A model generated the notes under the pieces. It saw nothing but the letters and a program-made list of their open reading frames with translations. It made no database searches and was not told where the DNA came from. From Spirometra erinaceieuropaei (Eukaryota > Platyhelminthes > Cestoda > Diphyllobothriidea > Diphyllobothriidae): a DNA stretch of 64,000 nucleotides. The stretch is from NCBI GenBank assembly GCA_902702965.1, contig CACRXP010000037.1, positions 903,632-967,631 on the forward strand. Direction: 5' to 3'. A program made the translations under genes and the position numbers. Positions 41,691 to 57,480 of this stretch are shown here, in pieces. The number at the start of each line of letters is the position of its first letter. The stretch's first letter is position 1.

Positions 41691-44141
41691 GTCTCGAGGT
41701 GTTGGTGCTTGGTCAGACGAGGGGAGAACATCATATAGAACTTTGCAATGCCGGAACGAAAGGCAATATCAGTGCCTACCTTCCATCCTCAAGAATGGTC
41801 AATGGCAACCATTCCACTACGTTTACTACTCACCGTTTGCAACACACATTACCACGTTCGTTTGCCGGCCTGTTTTAATCTACCGTCATGGTCCTGTGCC
41901 GCCCCATCCTTTACTTCAAGCCCCCTAGGAAGAGCGCCAAAAGAACCCGCAGAAGTGACTGCACCGGAGAAAAAGAAAAGGCTCTTGGAGCTCTCTCATG
42001 AAACAGGTTGTCCCCGGTCACATCTCACTCAAGATCTGTAGACTATCTAAGTGCCACCAAAAGCAACTGATTTTCCGTGATTACGGCTGAAGCAATTATC
42101 TGGACACAGGCCGTCAAACAGGTCATACACATAGCGGAGTCCACGCGGTAGTCCGAGAGTGGGGAGTTCTATTCATCTCTTTTTACTCACCTAAGAACTC
42201 CAAACTTGCCTAGGCTGCTAACTACATTATGCTCTTCCTTTTATCCACGAAGGCAGACCCGGTCTCAACAGACTATGTCGAAATTCAGTTGCTTCGTTCG
42301 AAGTCACCCGAATTCCACATTCAAGAGACCACAAACTCTCCTGATTAAATTAACTAGTACCAGTAACAAGCATACTTCCGACGCTCGGAGTTTTACATTT
42401 GATTACAGGTGCGAATGGAGCATTCTTCACGCCGAATTCTTCCACGCTCGTAATGATCAGATGCTTGAGAGCGGGAACGATCATTGAGGAGCGTTGCTCC
42501 CATTCAATCCCCAAATGCGCATTTTCGCCGGATATCGGAGGTGATAGTTGTTTTTAGACTGGATGTTACTAGTATGTTCCTTGTGAATGGCGTCCCGACA
42601 TGTCCTTCGGCGAAAGAAGCTCCGGTCGAATAACGACAACTCACCTTCTTCTGCATCGAACTTCAAGATCAGAGGCAGTTTAGAAAGGGTTTACTATGAG
42701 AACTTGTTTTAAATTCCTGAGTGACTTGTTAAGTCATTTTGAGGATTCATAAATCATAGTTATGCAATCTTTATTCTCGAGGCATTTGAAAATGTCTCAG
42801 AAAAGGTAATGGGAAAATTACGATACACACAGTACACCCACCAATTCCAGCACAGTTAACGATTACTGACGGTCCTCTGCCCCACCGACTTCGATTTCCT
42901 GTTTAACTGCGTCTATCACAAGTCCTTGTGGCCGATAGTGGAGTCAGACAGTGCTATGCGTTGAGTAAGGCGCACTATCACTCAACATCCACCCCTCGCA
43001 GCCGTTCTAAGTATGGCCTGGCGTTCGGCAAGGTTATAAACCATTGCCCGTCCTATTACCTGAGCTCTCGGAAAGTCTTTCACACCTGATGTAGAATTCA
43101 AATGAAGACGGTGGCTGAACAATGTTGACCATGACAATGATATCGCAGCACCAGCACCAAGTTATGACGATCTACGGCGTCTCGTGTGGGCGGCAGTCAT
43201 TAAACTGGTTAAACTATTTGTCAATGAGACGAAAGCCAGTTTTCGAGCCGTACTCCAGACCAGGTGACCTGCCTCGAGAGCTGAGTGTATAGCTTCAAAT
43301 ACTGAGGAATCTTGCGAAAACAGGGACAGTGGATCGGTCATCTGTTTAAACAGCACATAGGACCTACAGTCAGGCGGTCAGGGCAAGGACATCTTCTTGT
43401 CGAGAATATACTGTCCGAGGGGTCTGCGTTAGGCTTAAACGATGTCCTATTACTGCCCTATTAAAACGCTTAGGCCATTCAGTATACGCGGCTGAAGCCA
43501 CGTAGCGGCGCTGTCTCGAACCAGACGCCGGTGTCGACTTAAAAGCTGTAAAGAGTTTGGCTCATAACCTACGCCGACACCGTTCACTTGCACATGAGGT
43601 GGTCATCAGACATTCGTTCACGGTGACTGCTTCTGACTACCTCAAAACAATCGAGGTCGGTTGGAGCAGGTACGGTCGCAGTTACAGCGCATGCAACTAC
43701 CTACCGTAGAAGGCTTACTTGTCATTTAACACTTGCGGGAACCACAGTAACAACCGGCTGACCACTAGTGCAGACAGGCGAGCCTTAAGTGGCAGTGTTG
43801 GCACCCTTAAGCTCACGTTTCGTAAAAAGTTGTAGGTCGCGTAGTACTCAATTGGGCGAACTAAACTTGTCGATATGATGTTGAAGGTGATCCAAAGTTG
43901 CTAATCCCGACAAGTAGCAGACCAAAACCACCAAGATGTATTTACAGATTGCTGGAATAGGTCAAGAACAGAAAGGTCAGTAAATTAAACCGCTGAATAC
44001 TATTAACAGTACTTGAAGAAATGAAATGACCCAGGGGACAAAAAGGAAAGTGTACCCCACATTCGGTGAGGATAGAACTGAATTGTACATGCAAAATACT
44101 GGAACTGAGGCTCCACTAAAAAGGAAGACATATGAAAGAGG

Positions 44142-48043
<3,902 letters not shown>

Positions 48044-48349
48044 TTGTTGATTTTAAAAAATCCGGCGCAACTCCGGGAGACAGATACCTGCTTTGCGCTC
48101 GTTAGCCTAACGATCAAATACTTCGTCCTTTGTATATTTATTCCAAATTCTCACTTGAGACGCCTGGTAATAGCTGTTCAGATCATCTTTGTCTCCGTCT
48201 CTGAGGACCTAGACATCTCGAAACTAGCTGAATTCGCCGACTGCTTGATGGAGTTTGAGTACCTATCTTCTTCCAAGGTTTCTCAGATCTCGCGTCATCC
48301 ACTATCCCCGATCTGCCCACTCACGTGTCTGAAACAGCCCAAATATTAG
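48044..48349 (+). pseudogene. Possible Ty3/gypsy gag fragment
   Basis: The open frame includes SEDLDISKLAEFADCLMEFE, which resembles the LDxLAExADRxxE helix of gypsy Gag capsid C-terminal regions. No protease or RT follows; the LINE A 5' region begins soon after. A short remnant only. Confidence 0.4.
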
Positions 48350-49064
48350 CGGCAGTTGTCACTCTGCAGGTGCGTCCTTCTGTTGGCCTATCTCGAATTA
48401 CTTTAGAGCGAGCCTTCTTCCGTTCCCTCTCTCGTCCAAGGACCAAGGAGAAGTAGCTGCCAGTCACGAATGGGTAAATATGCGGATCGGGCAGGGCTGG
48501 CCTGCATATGGTAGTGTATAAGGGATTAAAAACGGTCATGGGAATGGTAGAATTCTCGGACAGGATCAGACTAGCCGCCTCAAAGCGACGAGACAAGAGG
48601 AACCAAGACGAGATCAGCCGCACTCCGTTTGGAGTTCAGCCGGGGAGGGGACGTTAAGAGCTATTACAATCGTCAAAGCGTAGAGGAGAGATGCGACCAT
48701 GAAACCTCTTTGCTGATCGATCAAACTACTTGCAGGTGGCGAAAACAGAAGATTCCGCCGTGACCGTCAACATACCGCTTGGGGTCGAAATGAAGGGATG
48801 ACATTTTAAACCGCGAAATCACCGATTGCGACGGAGAGCACGAAATCTCCGAGGCCAGACTGATTTTCTGTTGAGGGTCGGCGATCAGCGAAACTGAGGC
48901 GGCCTAGACCGCGCCCGTCAATCCGCGCCATTACTTCTTTGAGAGAATCTGTCAGGAAGGACATGGCGTTCTGTGAAGGACACGAGTAATGAACTGAGGA
49001 CACAAAAAAACGAAAATTTTGATGGCAGATCATAGAATGCGAAGCCATATACAGGGAAGCAAAT

Positions 49065-50123
49065 GTGAGCGGAAACGGCAATAAAGTGACGACGTCTTTA
49101 AATCCAGATGGAATTTTCTCAAGGTCACAGAAAAAGCTGACCTGGATACGAGATATGTCAGAAGGGGCAACCCCAGACAAATCAGTTCCGGTGGATAACG
49201 TGGCGGTCGACGCTAATGCATTAAAAATAAGTCAGATTCCATTACCTGCTATAGTAACTAAACCTGCCAAATCATCGAACACTAAAGTTGGAAAAGCAAG
49301 GGTGACCCTCAGAAGATCTGTTAGAAACTACAAGGACTCGCCGTTATTCTTGGAAGGCAACGCTATTACTCCACTTCGTCACAAGGCTAACTCATCTGGA
49401 AAGTGCCCTTACCATTCCGTTTATGGAAAAGGACACGATAAGCCTTCGTGCAGTACATTGCAAAAGGGTAATGATTGTGAGAGCACCACTGCAGGAGCAA
49501 GTACGTCACATGAAAATCCACGCCCTAAACTTCCTTCGCCGGCCAAAAATCATTCAAATGCCGAAGTGCCAACATCCTTCGGGAATACTACAGTAGCATT
49601 ATATCGTCCTAGCGCAGACGGGACAGTGATGAGCTCTTCAATAAATCGTAAGCAAAATATTGTCATAAGGGGCGCCCCAGAGTCCACGTCCTGCATTCCG
49701 AAGGAGCGAGTGACGCACGACCTAGACCATCTTCATCAGTTTGCCAGTGCCGTTCTGCAGGATGGGGAAATATTCACCGTTAAAAAGGCTTTCCGATTAG
49801 GCAAAGCGGACCCAGATTGTGACCTAAAAATATACCCAAGACCCCTGAAAGTTATTTTGGAAAACGAAGCCCAAGCAGCGCTTCTGTTAGAACGTAGAAC
49901 GACCTTACGCAACTCGCACAAGGAAGTGTTCTTTGAATCAGGCTACGAACCGAGGGAAAGACTGAAAATGAGAGAACTCAGATCAGAATTGAAGGAGAGA
50001 ATTGGCAGAGGAGAGAAAGGGCTGAAGATCAAAAATGGACAAATAGTTCAGACAACGAGGTCTTTCCTGTGGTCAGAACCTGTCACATTGAAGGCCGGGC
50101 CTCTCCAACGAAACATTCGTTGA
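49065..50123 (+). CDS. LINE A ORF1 protein (RNA-binding type)
   Basis: A 352-residue intact frame. The N-terminal 190 residues are basic and Ser/Thr/Pro-rich with no clear zinc knuckle, apart from a loose CPYHSVYGKGHDKPSC stretch. From residue about 200 the order is NIVIRGAPES, a middle FTVKKAFRLGK block, PRPLKVILE and ERLKMRELRSELKER. This is the layout of the RRM-like RNA-binding core of ORF1 proteins in CR1/L1-type elements. It would coat the element RNA in the transposition particle. Unlike ORF2 of the same copy it has no stop, which may be chance. ORF2 begins immediately after, in another frame. Confidence 0.75.
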   Translation: MSGNGNKVTTSLNPDGIFSRSQKKLTWIRDMSEGATPDKSVPVDNVAVDANALKISQIPLPAIVTKPAKSSNTKVGKARVTLRRSVRNYKDSPLFLEGNAITPLRHKANSSGKCPYHSVYGKGHDKPSCSTLQKGNDCESTTAGASTSHENPRPKLPSPAKNHSNAEVPTSFGNTTVALYRPSADGTVMSSSINRKQNIVIRGAPESTSCIPKERVTHDLDHLHQFASAVLQDGEIFTVKKAFRLGKADPDCDLKIYPRPLKVILENEAQAALLLERRTTLRNSHKEVFFESGYEPRERLKMRELRSELKERIGRGEKGLKIKNGQIVQTTRSFLWSEPVTLKAGPLQRNIR

Positions 50124-52740
50124 AGGTTATCTCCGCAAATGTGCAAAGCCCCTTCAACAAACTGGACGAACTAAGAGACTTAGTTGAGGAAAATTAGCCG
50201 GACAATATGGCATTCACAGAAACGTGGCTTACTGAAGATATCGCAGACTCAGAAATATCATCAGAGGATATCAGCAATTCAGGAGAGACAGACATAGCCG
50301 AGGAGGGAGAGTCCTAATTTATGTCACTTGCAAGCTGAGCGCTAGGGCTGATGTACATAGTCTGGTAAGGGATGTGGAACTGCTAAGCGTTACCATATCT
50401 GCTAAGAATGTCTGATCACTGACGCTTCCGGTGGTGTACCACTCACCTAACCATACCTCTGACCAAGATCTCATGCTCTTAACTGAACTTAACCAAGTCA
50501 GTAGAAAGAAAGATATCCTTATCGTTGGGGATTTTAACGCTCCTGACATTGATTGGCTAACGTGGGCTGCACAAGGACCGGAAGACAGCTTTAATCACAA
50601 AATACTTCAATGGGCAACCGACTAACTTCTCTGCCAGAATGTTACCTTTGGGACACGGTTCAGGGAAGGACAGCAGTCGAAATGCCTTGATCTTATTTTT
50701 ACCCGAGGGGAGGAAAATATTTTAGATCTGCTGTACCGACCGCCATTAGGGTCAAACGACTACATCACGCTCTACTTCGAGTACTCACTGTTTTCCAAAC
50801 CCGTTCAACCCGATAAGTAGGAGAGAAGCATTTTAGAAGGGCACTACACTCTCATGAGGAGGAAAGCGGCAGCTATATCATGGGAGACTGAACTGCATGG
50901 TCGAGAAAACGACAACTGAAATACTTTCAGGTCCTTACTGAAAGAGCTTGTTTATTCCAATTGTCCTCTCAGAAGAAAGACAATCACAAACCGCCCAAAA
51001 TGGATAAACTCGGACTTAAAGGCTCATTCAGAAAAAAGAAACGTCTGTGGTGGCGTTACTCATTAACCGGCTCCGAAGAACACTTAAAGGAATACAAGCG
51101 GCAACGAAACGCTTGCAAAATTGAGGCCTCAAAGCTGCGAAAGACGTTTGAACTGAGCATACTGCGAAATCCGTTGGAGCATCCGAAAATTCTATATGGT
51201 TATATAAGAATTACTAAGAGGACTCAGGAACTGATCCCTGCTTTTAGGTCTTCAGATGGAAAAGTGGAGACTGATGACCAGGTTAAAGCGTCCCTGCTTT
51301 CCGACTTCTTTCAGTCCGTTTTCATCCGAGAACCTAGTTCAATATTTGCCCATCCATCCATTCGCCAACCAACCTCTCCTTCCAGTACCCTTCCCCCTCC
51401 TATCCCCTCTCTACCCTCCTTAACCGAGGAACCACTCTTGTCATTTACCATAGTTAGGGCCGAGCTATTCCGGCTGAAGCCTGCCAAATCGCCTGGCTCA
51501 GATAGAATTCCCGCACCAAAAATTTGTAAATTTGCTATTAAACTGTATAGAACAAAATATTGGGTGATGCCCAACATGGCTTTCCTACAGAGCGCTACTG
51601 TCTAACGAGTGTTCATTACTCGAAAGAGAAGTGGACACGAGCTACCGATAAGGGTTTTCCAGTAGCTGTCATATTTTTTGACTTCAAGAAGGCCTTTGAC
51701 AGTGTCCCAAACAGGCTTCTTTTACAGAAGATCTGGGATGTAGGGATTCAAGGAAGAATGTTTAAGTGGATCAAGAGTTTTCTGTCCTCCAGACTACAAA
51801 GAGTCGTCGTTGGTTACTCTACCTCGGATTGGGCGAAGGTGGAAAGTCTTGTTCCACCGGATTTTGTCTTAGGCCCAGTACTCTTCCTAATTTATGTTAA
51901 TGACTGCCTCAACGAAGCTAATTGCGAGGCCCTCATGTTCGCGGATGACATAAAAATATGGATTGAAATTCAGTGCGATGATGACGCAGAGGAGTTGCAG
52001 TCGAACATCAACAAAATATGTGCTTGGTTGAAGCTTAACGTGTGCAAATGCGTGGTCTTGCACCTGAACACCGGCCGCAATGCCTCTTCCTAACACCAGT
52101 ACTATATTAACGAGACGAGGTTAGAAACTGTGGAAAGACACATAGATCTGGGTGTCTTGACGACCAAAATTCTATCACCATCAGAACACTGTAGAAAGAT
52201 GGTACAGAAGGCAACTAGTAATCTACACTGGAGCAGACCTGCATTTAAAATATTTCCTCTTGAACTTTTCGAAAGACCCTTTGGTGTCTTTGTAAGACCT
52301 CATCTGGAGTATGGAATGCCAACAGCTTCACCATGGATGAGGAAAAACGTCGACTTAGTCGACCAGGTGCAATGCAGAGCGACAAAGATGGTCGACGGTT
52401 TAAAGCATTTGTCTTATCAGGAGAGGCTGAATTTGCTTGGCCTATTCCCTCTTTCTTATAGACAGATAAGCCGCAGTCTACTTTGGACGTTCCGGATTGT
52501 CCGCGGCCAGGGTTGCTCATTAAGAGCGATGGAATTCTTTGAGTTCGCCCGTACAAGCCAACTACGCGGCCATGCCTACAAAGTCAGGAATGAGCGCACG
52601 CGGATAGACCGTCAAAAATTTTCATTCGCCAGCGGGTTGTCAGACCGTGGAACTCGCTTCCAAGCCAGATGGTGACGGCTGACACAGTTTGTGTGTTCAA
52701 AAGAAAACTTGCTCGTCTAGTTTTCGACAGAAGTCGGCTT
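50115..52740 (+). pseudogene. LINE A ORF2: endonuclease-reverse transcriptase, broken
   Basis: The endonuclease starts LKVISANVQSPFNKLDEL, keeps FTETWL and has GDFNAPDIDW near 50527, but carries in-frame stops (about 50196, 50424, 50622) and a frameshift near 50260-50270. The connector is open at 50961-51605. The RT begins with LKPAKSPGSDRIPAPKICKF, then jumps at about 51540-51560 straight to YCLTSVHYSKEKW, so the finger/motif 1-2 region is deleted. Motif A FFDFKKAFDSVP, a damaged VPPDFVLGP and MFADDIK follow. The C-terminal region (52130-52675) is intact except for a final frameshift. It cannot encode an active enzyme. Confidence 0.88.
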
Positions 52741-52882
52741 TTACAGCATGACTACGCACAGCCAGTTTAGTAAAAAAAAACTATCGTATACAATCAGTCC
52801 GCATTAATTTACAGTGACCTCATGCGCTACCTTATGATTACGATTGAACTGTGACCTGATCACATTGTAATTGCCTGCAATC

Positions 52883-53099
52883 AAGAGCCGAGGGCTCACG
52901 CCGACCAGTGACTTTTGGTCCCATCTTGTCTCGAGGCAATTTCTGATTAAGAAAACTTCGGGCTGACAAGTTGACTGAATTTCAGCTAGGGGCTAACGAT
53001 GTAAAAATAAATTACAACAGTTAGAGCGAAATCGGATGCACAAAATGAGAATTGCAGAGTGCGATTAGTGAACAACGGGCATAGACTAGCAGAACTCAA
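52883..53099 (-). repeat. 5'-end fragment of LINE B
   Basis: Nearly identical to 58869-59080, the 5' end of LINE B (5' untranslated region plus first ORF1 codons), in the same orientation. Both copies share the same outer boundary (AGAACTC on the plus strand, AGTTCTGCTAG 5' end on the minus strand). Confidence 0.88.
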
Positions 53100-53107
53100 A
53101 AGGAGAT

Positions 53108-53340
53108 GGCAGCAGGCAGTTAGATAGATAGATAGATAATTTTTATTAAAGACCCGTCGGGGTCCCATCAAAGCAAGTTAAAATAAATTTGCGTGCGAGT
53201 TTTAGACGAGGTAGGTCGAATCTTTACAAAATGCAATTCATAGTTTCTGAATTAGAAGTCCATTGAGAATCATGATGATTGAGGGGTGAAAAAAACTCCT
53301 TACAAAAAGTTAAAAATGATTGGATTGATTTTACAGGAGA
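53108..53340 (-). mobile_element. 5'-truncated LINE 3' end with (TATC)n tail
   Basis: On the minus strand the sequence ends GGGACCCCGACGGGTCTTTAATAAAAA followed by a TATC/GATA run (53121-53139). This is a typical LINE 3' end with a simple-repeat tail. Only about 230 bp remain; the family cannot be named. Confidence 0.6.
53121..53139 (+). repeat. (GATA)n simple repeat
   Basis: Four to five GATA units forming the tail of the minus-strand LINE 3' end. Confidence 0.9.
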
Positions 53341-53389
53341 ACAAAAACGCCTCCATAAAAATAATAACAGAAAAAAACGAGCAGGACTG

Positions 53390-53790
53390 GCCTGTGGGTG
53401 GCGGTATATAACGGAATGTTGTCGGTATTCGTCAGGGTAGCAATAAATGTCAGCCTTGATAGATACGAATGTGGGTCAGACAGGACTGGCTTGCAAATGG
53501 CATTGTATACGGGATTCACAATTGAGGTCGTCTGGGCCGGATTGGTACGCCGCGTCAAAGAGGCCAGACGAGAGGAACCCAGATGCGATCGGCCACAGCA
53601 CGCTTCGAGCTCAGCCGAGCAGTGAGGAGGGCAGGTACGACCGAACTACTAGTAGACAGTGAATACTGAGGGTTCCGCCCTGAGCGTCGACAGACCGCAT
53701 GAGGTCGAAATGCGGGAGATGACATCAAAAACCGCGAAAATTGTCGCTGTGGGGGAGGAGTGATAGCAGTGGATTTAGAAACCAATTCAA
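53390..53790 (+). repeat. LINE A-type 5' region, isolated copy
   Basis: Follows 48450-48830 in order: GGGCAGGGCTGGCCTGCATA / GACAGGACTGGCTTGCAAAT, a TGTATAMGGGATT block, CAAAG-GGC-AGACGAGAGGAA, and TTCCGCC...GGTCGAAATG...AACCGCGAAA. It contains two direct repeats of a GCAGGACTGGC..TATA..GGG monomer (from about 53380 and 53481). ORF1 does not follow. Confidence 0.65.
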
Positions 53791-53839
53791 AACAGGGGTT
53801 TCTAATGATATAATTAAGAGTTGCCACTTCATATACCAC

Positions 53840-56716
53840 TAAATCCCAGGAGGACCCTTTTCGAAGTCAAGAATCTGAGTGTTCGGGAATGAGACCGTTA
53901 ACAGTGCCTTTATGTTTTCCGGTGTAATATGTTTGCGTAATTTCGACTTGAATACCAGTAACTTAGGCGATAATCTAATTTCAGGCTGAAGATTATTCCA
54001 AATGAAAGTATATTTTGAAGCAAAGAAGAGGGAGCGCATTAGAGGTAGTACAAAGAGGCGGCGGAATCATCATGCAGGAGTTGCGCGTGGCATAAGACCG
54101 ATCTCTCGGAGTGAGAATGTCAGTGAGCGGAAGACTGGAGTTAGAGTTGATGCGAAAAAGTAAGCAAAGGCCAGCTTCGAGTCTTCTAACCCACAAAAAC
54201 TTAATGTTCGCCAGCTGACATCTCTGAGTATAAGAAATACCGGACGAAGCCTGAGAGAACAGTTTCCGGGTGAAAACCCTCTGAACATTTTCGATTTTAT
54301 TACGGTCGCAGGCGTTAATTAAACCGAAGAAAGGACAGCAGTATTCGAGGACCGGAAGAACAAACATTTGATAAAGTCTTAGCTTCATTTCCGGAAGAAA
54401 AAAATTATGCGATATGAATCCACATATCTGCGCGGCTTTGTCAGAGATTCTATCTGCATGAGGTGATAAAGCAAGCTTATTTGTATAACTTAGACCTAGG
54501 TCCTTTATGGTGAGGCATTCTGAGAGTGGGTTATTCTGACAAATTATGGGACCAGGAAGTTTCGTAGGACAAAAAGATATGATACTACACTTGGATGATG
54601 AAAACCCCATCTGCCATGTCGAATCCCATCTGCTTAAGCGTAGTAAATCGGCATTTGTTTTTTCAACAAAAACATTTGCGGTGTCCTTAGAGTATGAGTA
54701 AACACACTTGAGGTCATCGGCATAAGTAAAAGTTTGCGAATTTCCGTGTTCAGTCGAAATATCATTGATGTACAGAAGGAAGAGAAGCGGACCCAGGACA
54801 GTGCCTTGAAGTACGCCACTCGTGGTCGAGTGGGGTGCCGAGTAGCTATTACTGACCATGACTTTCTGATATCGGTTGGACAGATAGGACCTGATGAAGT
54901 CAAGTAGAGGCGGCCGGATGCCGAGAGCTTCCAATTTGACTAAAAGACGTCTATGGGGCACCTTGTTAAAGGCTTTGCTAAGATCAAAGTAAATAACTAC
55001 CACTGACTGCCGCTCATTACGAAGGGAAGTGATTAGATTAAGAAAAGCCAAGTGACATGTTTGACAGGATCGTTCAGGTAAAAATCCATGCTGACTAGAC
55101 CTCAGAAGCCGATTAGCTAGACAGAAGTCAAGAATTTCATTGAAAATAATCCTTTCAAGAAGTTTTGCTAGAGACGGCGTTTTGTGCACGCCCCGATAGT
55201 TATTAACATCGGACCGAGATCCTGACTTGAAAACGGGAATGATAATTGACGTTTTCCATGTTTCAGGAAAGAATCCTTTTGAAATATAAACCGAGAATAA
55301 ATGACTAAACGATATGGGAAGGTCGGACGCTTGTTTAATAATCGAATTCGGAATCTTGTCCGTTCCTGAGCAGTGTGAGTATTTCAAACGGCTTATGTGT
55401 TTCTTAATGAGATCTGAAGAGACATCAATTGTACTAAGTGTCCTATCTGAAAGTGATCGAAAGAAAGGGACCGGATCGGATTCGGTAGCAAGGTGTTTTG
55501 CAAAGAAAGCACTAAACAACTCCGCCTTGTCAGTGTCATCGGTGAGGAAGACTTTGTTATCATTTAGCATGGGTGGAAGTTCATGACCACGCTTAGAGGA
55601 GGACCGATGACGGAAGATGTTAGCGACGGATTTGCCAGGGTTCGAACCACTGAGAGCAATTGATTCTCTTTGCCTGTCGCGCGCTTGGCGCATCCTTGAG
55701 GCAATCTCAAAAATCTCTGTGATTCTAAGATGAACAGATAAGGAACTAGTGGATGGGTCACGCAGTTGTCGTCTCAAATTTGTTAGTCTGCCCGAAGAAA
55801 ATGAGAAACAAGGGAATCTGAAGAATTAGGCTTGAGATATCTACGCGGCACAAACTCTAGAATGTCCTTGGAAACATTGGACATGACATCACGAATAATG
55901 GTTACATCGCTACAAGTGAGGAAGCCACACCAATCCAAGGATCTCATATAGTTATTTATTAAGTCGTTATCTACGCAGTCGTCGTTCATGAAAGTCTGAA
56001 CGGCGCTTGTCTTTTTTGAAAAGGCAAGCGGTAGGCAACAATGAATTAATACGTGGTCACTGTCAAAGAGGTCCTTTTTTAAAGCAACAGAAAGAGGAGC
56101 AATGTCATTGGTAAAGATTAGATCTGAAATGTGATTATCTCTTGTTGGAGAGCGCACCAGTTGGCACCAATTAGAAAAATTGACAATATCTTGAAAGGGC
56201 TGGAATCGGGGTGGGCAGCTATTGGAAACCCAGTCAATTTCAGGAAGGTTAAAATCCCCAGTGATTATTTTAACATCGAAAGCAGCTTCCGAAATTGATT
56301 TAAGGATTTCACAGTGTTGAGAATCATCACAGGCTAAAGAATTTGGGGGATTGTAGATACAGCCAATAATTGCCTTTCTTTGCGGCGAGAGAATAACAGA
56401 TGCAAAGCAGAAGTTTCCCGTGAATGAGGAATCATCCAAGTAATAGGGAGAGTGCTTTAGGTAGGATTTAAGATAAAGAAGACAACCACCCCCACGCCTA
56501 GTCGTGCGGACTTGGCGGTAAAAATCGAAGTCATCTATGAGAAGGGCAGAGTCAGGAATTAGAGAATGGGTCCAAGATTGTGTTACACATATAATATCAG
56601 GCGTCATTTCCAGAGCAATGGCGCTGATTTGGGCCATCTTGTTTATAACAGACCTGGCATTTAATAATATAATATCTAATGTGTTTCGAACGGCAATGCT
56701 ATTTTCGACGGTATTT
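53840..56716 (-). pseudogene. LINE B ORF2: APE endonuclease and reverse transcriptase, two frameshifts
   Basis: Starts near LLNARSVINKMAQISAIAL. The endonuclease (about 290 residues) has GDFNLPEIDW and FDSDHVLIHC, but the usual ETW is QSW, replacing the metal-binding glutamate. A frameshift at about 55780 separates it from the 594-codon RT frame: WKTSIIIPVFKSG, NNYRG, QHGFLPERSC, YFDLSKAFNKVPH, GVLQGTVLGPLLFLLYIND, and the catalytic TYADDLK. A second frameshift near 54010-54020 shifts into SKYTFIWNNLQPEIRLS...FKSKLRKHI, the usual LINE C-terminal motif, which ends at 53840. The RT catalytic aspartates are intact. Confidence 0.92.
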
Positions 56717-56739
56717 TAAAAAAATAATTTGGAGGCGGA

Positions 56740-57480
56740 TATGTAAGCTGTGAATTAATGACACTTGGAGACATTCGTCTTACCAAGAACGTTGCCGGCT
56801 TACAGGCCTCGATCCGTTATGGTTCCGTAGATTACAAAGGGGACTATTTTTGCTATTTAAACTCTTATATAATCACACATTTAACCCACTCACTTCTTTA
56901 AGACATCATATCCACCCACGACGTAACAGTCACCGTGAGGTCTTTTTATTTCTGCCTCTGGCACGTACTGTTAAATATCGTCGGTTCTTTTCTGTAAATG
57001 CAATTGCTATTTGGAATAAACTACCCATGAGTGCGAAAACTCTGCAAAATTATCCGTTATTTAAGAGAACTATTACTCGATTTTTGCATTCAGAAAAGCT
57101 CTCACAAATTCTGGGTGCTGAAAACTCTGATCGACTGTACCGTAGCGATGGCGTTCGTGGTCTCTGAACACTATGGCCGGTCTCACCAGCTGTTCCTCAA
57201 CGCCTCTATTTTGGCTATCCCCAACTTCATGATAGGAATTTGACGTCCGAAAATCTCCGATACCGTGCTACCTCCCCCCCTCTTGACGGTCGATATTCTA
57301 CCACCGCCGGCAGTTTTTTCTCCTGAGCCATCCAAACCATTAAAACCACCATCAACTATATTTTTATCCCTTTAGCTCAGGAGTTTTTTCACTGCCGGTC
57401 GGATTTATGTTTAAACGCTTCCCTTGACAATGCCTGTAAACTGGCATTAAATAAAAATTTATTTATTTATTTATAAATTT
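56740..57480 (+). mobile_element. 5'-truncated LINE 3' end inside LINE B (LINE C)
   Basis: A plus-strand frame (56850-57167) has RRNSHREVFLFLPLARTVKY and RRFFSVNAIAIWNKLPMSAK, the C-terminal motif of a LINE ORF2 distinct from A and B. About 300 bp of untranslated region and a (TTTA)n tail (about 57456-57480) follow. It sits in opposite orientation between ORF1 and ORF2 of LINE B, so it arrived after LINE B. The left boundary is approximate and no target duplication was identified. Confidence 0.82.

Larger units (their letters stand above)
36231..44141. other. Intergenic region between lipin and DPM1
   Basis: Holds two SINE-like tRNA-derived repeats (37888-37997, 39069-39177) and a diverged inverted repeat (40855-41690). 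Open frames up to 195 codons (40801-41388, plus) overlap that repeat and show no known domain. Promoter elements of lipin must lie near 36.3 kb, but none can be named from sequence alone. Confidence 0.55.
48380..52870 (+). mobile_element. CR1-like non-LTR retrotransposon, decayed (LINE A)
   Basis: Order on the plus strand: 5' untranslated region (48380-49064), ORF1 (49065-50123), endonuclease, RT and C-terminal region of ORF2 (about 50115-52740), then the 3' untranslated region. The 5' region resembles 53390-53790, and the 3' 700 bp are almost identical to the minus-strand copy at 62520-63221. Stops, frameshifts and a deletion in the RT make it inactive. Family placement rests on the general ORF layout and the RT/C-terminal sequence; clade-level assignment is inference. 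Confidence 0.88.
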
